Of a stretch of 45,542 bases of DNA, positions 32,784-41,027 are shown piece by piece (positions within the stretch are counted from its first letter, which is position 1; every line of letters begins with the position of its first letter). Origin of the DNA: Butyrivibrio sp. MC2013. Lineage in GTDB: Bacteria > Bacillota > Clostridia > Lachnospirales > Lachnospiraceae. Location: assembly GCF_000424585.1 (NCBI RefSeq), contig NZ_AUKE01000025.1, positions 1 through 45,542 on the forward strand. Direction: 5' to 3'. The translations under genes were made by a program, and so were the position numbers. The notes under the pieces were generated by a model. The model saw only the letters and a list, made by a program, of their open reading frames with translations, searched no databases and was not told the origin of the DNA.

Positions 32784-33557
32784 ATTAAAAGATCATTTAA
32801 GCTAATTCACCGTAGAAAGATAATAATAGCATCTCTGTTCATTATCCTCACCATAACTGCAACTGCTTGCAGACTTAAGGATGAGGGACTGCAGATAGAA
32901 GAAACCAGCGAGGCTTTTTCTGGCACAGATAACAGGTGCGACCCAGATGAGAGCAGCGCCTCAATGCAGGTTTCAGAGACAGATTCTGCTGCCGGAGATC
33001 CTGATAAAGTAGGGGAAGCGGACAATCCCGTGGTTCAGGAAGGAATGGCAGAGGCTGATATAGCAGTCTTTATATGCGGAGAAGTTGTTGATGCAGGTGT
33101 ATATACCCTGCCCGGTGATAGTAGGGTGGCGGATGCTATTGAGACAGCAGGCGGCTTTACCGAGACAGCTGACAGGGAGTATCTCAATCTGGCGCTTCCT
33201 CTTACTGATGGCATGAAGATAGATGTTCCAAGCCTAGAGGAGACTTCAGGATCAGCATCAGGTGCAAACACTGCCGTTGGAGGCAGGGAGCAGTCATCAT
33301 CTGAAGCTGCCTATGGTATATCTACTGCGGGGGATGTGCAGTCTGAATCTGACAGCTCTTTAGCTGGGACTGTTAATATCAATACAGCATCTGAAGCTGA
33401 GCTCATGACTCTTCCCGGGATAGGACAGGCCAAGGCGGCGACCATTATAGCCTTCAGGCAGGAGCATGGCAGCTTTGATAAGATAGATGATATCATGAAG
33501 GTCTCCGGTATCGGAGAGAAGATGTTTGACAAGATCAGGAACCGTATAGTGGTCTGA
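32775..33557 (+). CDS. comEA: ComEA-like DNA-binding competence protein
   Basis: ComEA binds DNA at the cell surface for uptake through ComEC. The 260 residues begin with a membrane segment and a lipobox-like ITATAC (Cys32), so it may be a lipoprotein. After a disordered, acidic linker come an SLBB domain (96-140: VFICGEVVDAGVYTLPGDS) and a helix-hairpin-helix domain (about 198-258: NINTASEAELMTLPGIG, then ASGIG-type VSGIGEKM) that binds DNA. A Ser/Gly-rich linker separates them. GGAGG 4 bases before the ATG is paired in the leader hairpin. comEC lies 3.2 kb downstream, after a two-component pair. Confidence 0.93.
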   Translation: MQNIKRSFKLIHRRKIIIASLFIILTITATACRLKDEGLQIEETSEAFSGTDNRCDPDESSASMQVSETDSAAGDPDKVGEADNPVVQEGMAEADIAVFICGEVVDAGVYTLPGDSRVADAIETAGGFTETADREYLNLALPLTDGMKIDVPSLEETSGSASGANTAVGGREQSSSEAAYGISTAGDVQSESDSSLAGTVNINTASEAELMTLPGIGQAKAATIIAFRQEHGSFDKIDDIMKVSGIGEKMFDKIRNRIVV

Positions 33558-33587
33558 CGATATTATATTAAGAGATGAGGTAGGACA

Positions 33588-34268
33588 ATGGCTCGAAGGG
33601 CTCTTGTAGTCGATGACGAAAAGGTAATAGTAAAGGGACTGAGATATTCTCTGGAACAAGAAGGCATGGAAGTAGAATGTGCCTATGATGGAGAGACTGC
33701 TCTGGAAATGGCCAAAAACAGCAAGTATGATATTATTCTCCTGGATGTAATGCTTCCTCAGCTGTCTGGCTTTGAGGTATGTCAGGCTATCAGAGAGTTT
33801 TCAAATGTGCCTATTATCATGCTGACTGCCAAGGGCGATGATATGGATAAGATACTGGGCCTGGAATATGGCGCAGATGATTATATCACCAAGCCTTTTA
33901 ATATCCTGGAGGTCAAGGCCAGGATCAAGGCTATCATCAGAAGGACCGGTGCCAAGGAAGCGCCTGTGGGTGAAGTTACCTACGGAGATCTCAAGCTTAA
34001 CGAGGAATACCGCAGAGTATTCGTGCATGGTAAGGAGATCAACCTCACCAGCCGTGAGTTTGAAGTGCTGGAGCTCCTTGCTTCAACACCCGGCAAGATC
34101 TATTCAAGAGAAGACCTTCTTACTGCTATCTGGGGCAATGATTATCCCGGAGATGTCAGGACTGTTGATGTACACGTAAGAAGACTTCGTGAGAAACTCG
34201 AATCTAATCCCAGTGAACCCAGATATGTTCGCACCAAATGGGGCTCAGGCTACTATTTTCAGGCCTGA
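33588..34268 (+). CDS. OmpR/PhoB-type response regulator
   Basis: The receiver (1-120) has the acidic pair (VVDDE), Asp53 in LLDVMLP and the Thr/Lys switch residues (LTAK, TKPF). The C-terminal winged helix (about 135-226) contains LTSREFEVLELL, DVRTVDVHVRRLREKL and WGSGYYF. It is closest in form to WalR/PhoP regulators. The partner kinase starts 14 bases after its stop. The target genes are unknown; the adjacent GerMN lipoprotein and comEC suggest envelope functions. GATGAGGTAGG lies before the ATG. Confidence 0.93.
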   Translation: MARRALVVDDEKVIVKGLRYSLEQEGMEVECAYDGETALEMAKNSKYDIILLDVMLPQLSGFEVCQAIREFSNVPIIMLTAKGDDMDKILGLEYGADDYITKPFNILEVKARIKAIIRRTGAKEAPVGEVTYGDLKLNEEYRRVFVHGKEINLTSREFEVLELLASTPGKIYSREDLLTAIWGNDYPGDVRTVDVHVRRLREKLESNPSEPRYVRTKWGSGYYFQA

Positions 34269-34282
34269 TATAGGCGGGAAAT

Positions 34283-35776
34283 ATGGATTTTCATAACGGA
34301 TTTTCAGGCGTTTTTCATAAATACAGCTTATCTTTTTTTCTCAGGTCCCTTAGGACCAGACTTTTTCTGCTGGTATTCCTTACAGGAGTAGCAGCGTGTC
34401 TTGTGGTACATTTCGTTATTCTGGAGAACTATGAAGCCAGAGCTATCAGTCTGCGTACATCAGAGGTACAGACCCAGACCAGGATCCTGGCAGATCACCT
34501 TATCACCTATGGATATCTCCAGGATACTTCCAATGAGATAGTCAATGCAGAGCTGACACTCCTGGCCAATCTATATGACGGAAGAGTCATGATCATCAAT
34601 GATAATCTGAATATCATCAGAGATACCTATGGCATCAGTGAGAAGAGGACCATCATATCCGAAGAAGTAGTGAAATGCCTTAGAAAAGGCAATGACGGCA
34701 CTACCTCTGTATATGATGCCAATAACGGCTATATCGAGATCACAACTCCCATTATCAAGAACGCTTCGTCCGGAGGCGATGACAGCGGGGAAAACAAGGT
34801 CCAGGGCGTCATACTCATATCTGTATCAACTGAGTATATCAGTACTACTCTCAGCATTCTGGGAAGTAAGGCCAGGACCATAGAGCTGATCATTATCATA
34901 GTGCTCTTTGCTTTCTCTATCATCATGGCCAGCGTGCTCCTTAGACCTTTTGACAGGATCACCAGTGCTATCAATGAGCTAAAGGCCGGCTACAGTGATG
35001 AAGAGATATCTGTGCCTGATTATATTGAGACTCAGCATATTGTGACAGCTTTTAATCAGCTTAGGGCCAGGATGAAAGCTCTGGATGATTCTAGACAGGA
35101 ATTCGTGTCCAATGTGTCCCATGAGCTCAAGACTCCTATTACATCCATGAAGGTGCTGGCAGATACTCTTATGGCTCAGCCGGATTCACCTATTGAGATG
35201 TATCAGGATTTTATGCAGGATATCAGTAGTGAGGTAGATAGAGAAGCACAGATCATAGATGACCTCCTGGCTCTTGTCAAGATGGATAAGACAGCTACAG
35301 AGCTCAAGCTCTCCAATGTTGATATCAATGAGATGACAGAGAATATCCTCAGGCGCCTTCGTCCCATAGCCAGAAAGAACAATATAGAGCTTACCTTTGA
35401 TTCCAGAAGGTCAGTGACTGCACAGATAGATGAAGTCAAGCTCTCCCTGGCTATTATGAACCTGGTGGAGAATGCTATCAAATACAACAGGGATCAGGGT
35501 TGGGTCAAGGTGATCCTGGATGCGGATCATCAGAACTTTATACTCACCATATCTGATTCCGGTATAGGAATACCTGAGGATTCTATTGAACTGATCTTTA
35601 ACCGCTTCTACAGAGTGGACAAATCCAGATCCAGAGAGATAGGCGGTACGGGCCTTGGCTTGTCCATCACCAGAAGCGTGATACTGATGCACAGAGGTAC
35701 TATAGATGTAGCAAGTACCCTGGGCGAAGGAACTACATTTACTGTTAAGGTACCACTGAGCTACGTTAAGGGATAA
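34283..35776 (+). CDS. Sensor histidine kinase
   Basis: The 497-residue kinase has a membrane segment (27-47), an extracytoplasmic loop (about 50-198), a second segment (200-220), HAMP (221-273), HisKA with His280 in SHELKTPI, and an ATPase domain (N-box VENAIKYN; DSGIGI; FNRFYRVDKSRSREIGG; GTGLGLSI). It is WalK/PhoR-like, without a PAS domain. The response regulator is immediately upstream and a GerMN lipoprotein gene starts 12 bases after its stop. Confidence 0.93.
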   Translation: MDFHNGFSGVFHKYSLSFFLRSLRTRLFLLVFLTGVAACLVVHFVILENYEARAISLRTSEVQTQTRILADHLITYGYLQDTSNEIVNAELTLLANLYDGRVMIINDNLNIIRDTYGISEKRTIISEEVVKCLRKGNDGTTSVYDANNGYIEITTPIIKNASSGGDDSGENKVQGVILISVSTEYISTTLSILGSKARTIELIIIIVLFAFSIIMASVLLRPFDRITSAINELKAGYSDEEISVPDYIETQHIVTAFNQLRARMKALDDSRQEFVSNVSHELKTPITSMKVLADTLMAQPDSPIEMYQDFMQDISSEVDREAQIIDDLLALVKMDKTATELKLSNVDINEMTENILRRLRPIARKNNIELTFDSRRSVTAQIDEVKLSLAIMNLVENAIKYNRDQGWVKVILDADHQNFILTISDSGIGIPEDSIELIFNRFYRVDKSRSREIGGTGLGLSITRSVILMHRGTIDVASTLGEGTTFTVKVPLSYVKG

Positions 35777-35787
35777 TTCGGAGCGAT

Positions 35788-36744
35788 ATGACTGATAGAT
35801 TTGGAAGAGGCAGAAATAGAATAATGTCCTTTGTTCTGGCTGCGGCGCTCATGTGTCTGACTGCTTGCGGGCCTCTTTTTGATACCCATGAGACTGCAGA
35901 GGAAATCAGTGGATTTAAGATTTACTATGTCAATTCTGCTGAGACTGCGCTGGGAGAAGAACCTTACCTTTTGACTTCGGATAAGGCAGATCCTGTTGCT
36001 GTCATAGATGAGCTGATACTGATGCTCAGCACTACACCTGATAATCCCAGCCTTTTGGCTCCCATAACAGGCAAGATGAATCTGAAGGGCTATAATCTCT
36101 CCGACAGGATATTGACCATGGATTATGCAGAGAGCTATAGCTCAATTGACGATATCACAGAGATCCTGGACAGGGCAGCTGTAGTCAGGACCCTCTCCCA
36201 GGTGGACGGAGTGGATTATGTGGCATTTACCATAGAGGGTAAGCCTCTTATGAAGCCTGAGAATATAGCAGTGGGTAATATGACTGCAGATACCTTTATC
36301 TACAATGCAGGCAATGAGATCAATACCTATGAGAAGGTGACATTGACCCTTTACTTTGCCAATGAGGCAGGAGACGGACTGGTTACAGTATACAGGACCG
36401 TTGTATATAACAGTAATATATCCATGGAGAGGCTTTCAGTGGAACAGCTGATCAAGGGCCCCAATATGGAGACTGTATATCCCACCATCAATCCTGCTAC
36501 AGGTATAGATTCAGTCAGCGTCAGAGATGGCATCTGCTATGTGGACCTGAGCAGTGAGTTCCTGACAGAGACCTATGAAGTGTCAGCAGAAACTGCTATA
36601 TATTCTCTGGTCAACTCCCTTGTGGATTACCCGGAGGTTAACAAAGTCCAGATATCTATTGACGGTAAGACCGATGTGAAATTTATGGATAGCATCGATC
36701 TGTCCAAGCCTCTTGAGAGAAATCTTGAGATCATCAAAAACTAG
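35788..36744 (+). CDS. GerMN-domain lipoprotein
   Basis: The 318-residue protein has a signal peptide with lipobox LTACG (Cys27), so it is anchored to the outer face of the membrane. Two GerMN repeats can be seen: about 40-165 and about 190-310, each with a hydrophobic YYVN-type strand and a VDY/ISIDG block. GerM and SpoIIIA-related proteins have these domains, and LpqB of Actinobacteria, next to mtrAB, is similar in layout. Its position after the kinase suggests it modulates the sensor; this is inference. Start at ATG 35788 with CGGAG; 35824 is an alternative. Confidence 0.85.
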   Translation: MTDRFGRGRNRIMSFVLAAALMCLTACGPLFDTHETAEEISGFKIYYVNSAETALGEEPYLLTSDKADPVAVIDELILMLSTTPDNPSLLAPITGKMNLKGYNLSDRILTMDYAESYSSIDDITEILDRAAVVRTLSQVDGVDYVAFTIEGKPLMKPENIAVGNMTADTFIYNAGNEINTYEKVTLTLYFANEAGDGLVTVYRTVVYNSNISMERLSVEQLIKGPNMETVYPTINPATGIDSVSVRDGICYVDLSSEFLTETYEVSAETAIYSLVNSLVDYPEVNKVQISIDGKTDVKFMDSIDLSKPLERNLEIIKN

Positions 36745-36765
36745 AATTTATAAGGAAAATAATTT

Positions 36766-38991
36766 ATGTTCAAACGACCGCTGTGCCTCCTTGCGGGGCT
36801 GATCGCAGCGGCTGTCTGTGTTTGTCTGTATCTGTTCCCACATGAATATGAAGGGCCGCTTATGGAGAAGGGCTCTGTAATTACCACGGAAGGATATGTG
36901 AGCAAAGTTGAATACAGGGATACTGCTTACGGGACGGGAATAGCCGTTATCCGTATAGCTGCCGGCACTAATGCTGACCTTGGCGCAGAAGTGTATCTGC
37001 AGGAGGGCAGCAAAGTACCTGATATTGGAGAATATATCAGTGTCAGGGGAAGCTATGCCCCTTTTGCAGCAGCTACTAATCCCGGAGAATTTGACAGCCG
37101 CAGTTACTATGAGATATTGAAAACTGAATACAGGATATATGACGGACAGATCACGGGCTCAAGGGGAGGACGGGACATTGTCAGGCAGTATCTGGCACGG
37201 CTAAGGCTCAGGTCATCAAAGGCTCTTGATAGAAGCCTTGATAAGGAAGATGCATCAGTCATGAAGGCTATGCTCCTGGCTGACAGAGCCTCTATGGATG
37301 CTGAGATAAAGGATCTCTATCAGGATATGGGTATCATACATATCCTGAGTATATCAGGACTGCATATATCTATACTGGGTATGGGGCTCTACAGGCTCCT
37401 CAAAAGGATATACATCCCCGGCAGTGCCGCCAGGCTCATGGCACTGACGCTTACTCTGTCCTATTGCATGATGTGCGGTATGGGAGCAGGGGCAGTCAGG
37501 GCTCTTATCATGTTCATCCTGGCTCTTATGGCAGAGATATTGGAAAGGACCTATGACATGCTCACAGCTATATCCCTGGCAGCTATACTCCTTATCATCA
37601 GTCAGCCTATGTATATATACCATAGCGGCTTCCTATTGAGCTTTGGTGCAGTACTGGGGATAGCCCTTATACTACCTCTTATACCTGAGCTTCCTGACAC
37701 TTATCCTCTGTTTATCAAAAGGAGCATGGATACCATAAGGGCAGGCATGGCCATCCTGTTGATGACCCTTCCTGTGCAGATGAATTATTACTATACTTAT
37801 CCCATATATTCTATCCTTCTCAATATCCTGGTATTGCCCTTTGTGGCCATCCTGCTCATACTGGGGATATCCATTATCCTCATGGACTTTGTACTGGAGG
37901 GCTTTGGCGGCTTTGCGGGGATAGGGGCAACTATGATCCTTGGCTATTACAAGGAGCTGTGTCTACTTTTCAGGAAGCTTCCGGGATCTACAGCATATCT
38001 TGGCAGGGCTGATATCCGGCAGATAGTCATATATTATGTGCTGCTGGCTGTATTTATCATAGTCCGCCGTCATATATTGACCACAGAGCCTGCAAGGAGC
38101 CGGAAGAAAAGGCCAGTGCAGCTATATGGACCCTGGGCATTGCCTCTTTTGGCAGTGATTATCCTATCTATAAGGCTCAGGCCTGATTTCAGGCTCACCT
38201 TTCTGGATGTGGGACAGGGCAGCGGCATAGTAGTGGAGGCAGGAGGAGATACTATCCTGGTAGACCAGGGCTCCAGCTCCAGGGATGGAATTGGCGGCTA
38301 TGTGACAGAGCCCTATCTGAAGTACAGAGGGATAGGCTATGTGGATGCGGCAATCGTCACCCATGAAGATGCAGACCATTACTCAGGGATACTGGAGCTG
38401 CTGCAGGGTATGGAGAGAGGCGGTATCAGGATAGGGAGACTGGTGCTCCCTGACTGTGCACAGTCCTCAAGGACAGAGGATTACAGAGAATTGGAAGCTA
38501 CAGCAGGGAGAGCGGGAGTGGCAATAAGCTATATCAAAAGAGGGGATCACTTTACCATTGGAAGATCCTCATCTCCTGTAGATATCAACTGTCTGGGACC
38601 GGTAAAAGGCATGATATCTGATGAGGCTAATGCTCATTCTGTGATATTACACTTGAGCTATAAGAATCAAAGCTGCATGCTGACAGGCGATGTTGAGAAG
38701 GAAGGTCTGGAGGAACTTAAGGACTATCTAAGGACAGAAGGACAGGCCTATGGAGATGTGGATATCCTGCAGGCGCCTCACCATGGCTCGCGCTATAGCA
38801 GTGACGAAGAGCTACTGGATATATTAAGCCCTGATGTTACAGTGATCTCTGCAGGCAGGAACAATTCCTATGGTCATCCTCATAAGGAGACTCTGGAGAT
38901 GCTCAGCAGCGTAGGGAGCAGCTATTATATCACCTATGAAATGGGAGCTGTGACTATAGATGGGGACGGAGAGATAGCTTTTGGGCGATAA
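36766..38991 (+). CDS. comEC: DNA internalisation protein ComEC/Rec2
   Basis: ComEC carries transforming DNA across the membrane. The 741 residues have an N-terminal membrane segment and OB-like DUF4131 region (about 30-135), a Competence domain with HILSISGLHISIL (192-204) and about eight hydrophobic segments (200-450), and a beta-lactamase-like C-terminal domain (about 475-741) with FLDVGQGSG, THEDADH (about 532) and APHHGSRYS (about 672), the metal-binding motifs. The AAGGA site is 9 bases before the ATG. It ends the comEA-RR-HK-lipoprotein-comEC row. Whether this organism is competent cannot be seen here. Confidence 0.95.
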   Translation: MFKRPLCLLAGLIAAAVCVCLYLFPHEYEGPLMEKGSVITTEGYVSKVEYRDTAYGTGIAVIRIAAGTNADLGAEVYLQEGSKVPDIGEYISVRGSYAPFAAATNPGEFDSRSYYEILKTEYRIYDGQITGSRGGRDIVRQYLARLRLRSSKALDRSLDKEDASVMKAMLLADRASMDAEIKDLYQDMGIIHILSISGLHISILGMGLYRLLKRIYIPGSAARLMALTLTLSYCMMCGMGAGAVRALIMFILALMAEILERTYDMLTAISLAAILLIISQPMYIYHSGFLLSFGAVLGIALILPLIPELPDTYPLFIKRSMDTIRAGMAILLMTLPVQMNYYYTYPIYSILLNILVLPFVAILLILGISIILMDFVLEGFGGFAGIGATMILGYYKELCLLFRKLPGSTAYLGRADIRQIVIYYVLLAVFIIVRRHILTTEPARSRKKRPVQLYGPWALPLLAVIILSIRLRPDFRLTFLDVGQGSGIVVEAGGDTILVDQGSSSRDGIGGYVTEPYLKYRGIGYVDAAIVTHEDADHYSGILELLQGMERGGIRIGRLVLPDCAQSSRTEDYRELEATAGRAGVAISYIKRGDHFTIGRSSSPVDINCLGPVKGMISDEANAHSVILHLSYKNQSCMLTGDVEKEGLEELKDYLRTEGQAYGDVDILQAPHHGSRYSSDEELLDILSPDVTVISAGRNNSYGHPHKETLEMLSSVGSSYYITYEMGAVTIDGDGEIAFGR

Positions 38992-39028
38992 GATTATATT
39001 TTTTGAATCATGTATCTGCCAGGCGGGA

Positions 39029-39058
39029 TTGTGGCAGGGGATGCAAAAGTGCTATAAT
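39029..39058 (+). promoter_or_regulatory. holA promoter
   Basis: TTGTGG (39029-39034) and a perfect TATAAT (39053-39058) are 18 bases apart, 60 bases before holA. Confidence 0.6.
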
Positions 39059-39117
39059 AGCACAGTAATGACTGCCCCATGGGGGATGTCGGAAATGAAA
39101 TATGTGGGGGAGTTCTG

Positions 39118-40149
39118 ATGCCGGCTGTCAAAGCTTCGGAGTACAATTCCAAATACAAACAGATAGTGAGTCAGATAGGAAGCGGCGCTTTTGTCCATGC
39201 ATATCTGGTATACGGAGATGAAGCCTATCTTCGCTGCCAGGTCAGGGACAAGTTAAAGGATGCCCTCCTTGGCGGCGGTGACCTTATGAATTATCTTAGG
39301 GTCAATGGCAAGGACAGGGATGTGGCAGAGATAATTGATTTTGCTGAGACCATGCCATTTTTTGCAGATAGGAGAGTGGTAGTAGTAGAGGACTCGGGCT
39401 TTTTCAAGGACGGCTCACCGGAACTGTCGGAATACCTCAAGGCTCCTTCGGAGACAGCATATTTTGTTTTTGTAGAGAGCAAGGTAGATAAGAGGAAGGA
39501 TATCTTCAAGACTCTGTCTAAATCAGGATTTACCATAGAATGTACCACACCTTCGGAATCGGACCTGCGTATGTGGATAGCAGGCAGACTTCGCAAGGAG
39601 GGGATCAAGATAACTGCAGCTGATGCAGACCACTTCATTGAGACTGTGGGCACAGACATGTTTAATGAGGCAAATGAGCTGGAGAAGCTCATATCCTATG
39701 TTCATGGCAGAGACGTGGTCACCAGGGAAGATATAGATGAAGTATGTGCAGGCTGGCTTACCAGTCAGATATTCGCCATGACAGATGCAGTGGCAGACGG
39801 TGATCAAAAGAAGGCTGTAAATCTCTACTATGACCTCCTGGCACTAAAGGAGCCTTCGGCCAAGATACAGGCCTTGATATTCAGGCAGTTTAACATGATA
39901 TTGCAGGTGAGCGAGCTTAAGGCTCAGCATTATAGCTCCGACCAGATCGCATCCATGCTGGGATCCTCCAGGTGGATCATAGATAAATATATTAAATGGT
40001 CGGGGAGATACAGCATACCCCAGCTGCGCTCATATCTTAGAATGTGCGTTGAAAATGATGAGGCGATCAGAAGTGGCAGACTTAGCGATATTATAAGTGT
40101 CGAGATGATACTGATCAAGTGTTCTCAGCAGGCGTCGAAAGGAGCATGA
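39118..40149 (+). CDS. holA: DNA polymerase III delta subunit
   Basis: The delta subunit opens the sliding clamp during loading. The 343 residues have FVHAYLVYGDEAYLR near the N-terminus (replacing the Walker-like motif, as expected for delta), a clamp-interacting middle (TMPFFADRRVVVVEDSG) and a C-terminal collar domain (GRLSDIISVEMILIK). The start at 39118 is set by GGGGGAG 5 bases upstream; an ATG at 39079 is in frame but lacks a site. The comEC-holA order is common in Firmicutes. Confidence 0.93.
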   Translation: MPAVKASEYNSKYKQIVSQIGSGAFVHAYLVYGDEAYLRCQVRDKLKDALLGGGDLMNYLRVNGKDRDVAEIIDFAETMPFFADRRVVVVEDSGFFKDGSPELSEYLKAPSETAYFVFVESKVDKRKDIFKTLSKSGFTIECTTPSESDLRMWIAGRLRKEGIKITAADADHFIETVGTDMFNEANELEKLISYVHGRDVVTREDIDEVCAGWLTSQIFAMTDAVADGDQKKAVNLYYDLLALKEPSAKIQALIFRQFNMILQVSELKAQHYSSDQIASMLGSSRWIIDKYIKWSGRYSIPQLRSYLRMCVENDEAIRSGRLSDIISVEMILIKCSQQASKGA

Positions 40150-40151
40150 TA

Positions 40152-40886
40152 ATGGACAGACCTATTCCCATGAGTTTATACAGACATTTTAAAGGAAAGC
40201 TCTATCAGGTGCTGACTATAGCAAGGCACTCAGAGACCGGACAGGAGCTGGTCATATATCAGGCTTTATACGGTGACTATGAAGTCTATGCCAGACCTCT
40301 TGATATGTTCATGAGCAAGGTGGATAAGGACAAATACCCTGATGCAGACCAGGAATACAGGTTTATGCCTGTGGACAGAACAGAGCTTGCAGCAAATAGG
40401 CAAGTTCAGGCCGCAGAGACCCGGGCTGCAAAAGACAGTAATAACGGCAAAGATGCCAGGAGCCAGGGGCTTAGAGAATTCTTTGCCCGTCCTCAAAGAG
40501 AAGAAAATGAAGTATCTAAGGCATCACAGATCATCAGACCTCAGAAGAGAGATGATATTAAGAGCAGGGACGGCGCCATAAAGGAGGAAAGATCCTCTGC
40601 AAATGACAATATGCCCAATCCCGATTATATGCATAGATCACAGCAGCAGGAAGCCAGTGAGTTTGGCCTGGATCCCAAGGTGCTGGAGTTTATGGACAGT
40701 GATTCTGCCAAGGAGAGGATAGGTATCCTGGAATCCCTTCGCCCTATAGTGACCGATGATATGATAGATGTTCTGGGAGTGGCAGCAGGCTTTGAGATCA
40801 GGCCCGGAGATGTCTACGACAGAATGGCAGAGCTTAGAAGGTGCCTTGAGACAGTGGCCAGATTTGAGTCTGACAGGCTCAGGTGA
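40152..40886 (+). CDS. DUF1653 protein with disordered C-terminal extension
   Basis: The N-terminal part (about 1-60) matches DUF1653: YRHFKGKLYQVL, then SETGQELVIYQALYG and YARPLDMFMSKV, a small beta-barrel-like fold. A long charged, low-complexity linker (about 70-180) and a helical C-terminal part (LDPKVLEFMDSD ... RRCLETVARFESD) follow, which is unusual since DUF1653 proteins are often short. The ATG at 40152 is favoured by GGAG 7 bases upstream; ATG 40146 overlaps the holA stop. Function unknown. Confidence 0.8.
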   Translation: MDRPIPMSLYRHFKGKLYQVLTIARHSETGQELVIYQALYGDYEVYARPLDMFMSKVDKDKYPDADQEYRFMPVDRTELAANRQVQAAETRAAKDSNNGKDARSQGLREFFARPQREENEVSKASQIIRPQKRDDIKSRDGAIKEERSSANDNMPNPDYMHRSQQQEASEFGLDPKVLEFMDSDSAKERIGILESLRPIVTDDMIDVLGVAAGFEIRPGDVYDRMAELRRCLETVARFESDRLR

Positions 40887-40952
40887 TGATATGAGAGCCT
40901 GGCATCTGATAGGGCAGTCATTTCTAGTGAAAGCATGAATTATTTAATGAGA

Positions 40953-40999
40953 AAAAATAGCAGTGAAAAATGATCACTCATCATTTCACTGCTATTTTT
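40953..40999. terminator. Bidirectional terminator
   Basis: AAAAATAGCAGTGAAA (40953-40968) pairs with TTTCACTGCTATTTTT (40984-40999), a 16-bp perfect stem; TGAT/ATCA closes the loop. A-run and T-run ends serve both the DUF1653 gene (+) and the protease gene (-), which ends at 41028. Confidence 0.92.
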
Positions 41000-41027
41000 A
41001 TAGTGTTTTTTTGGAATCAGTCTGGTC

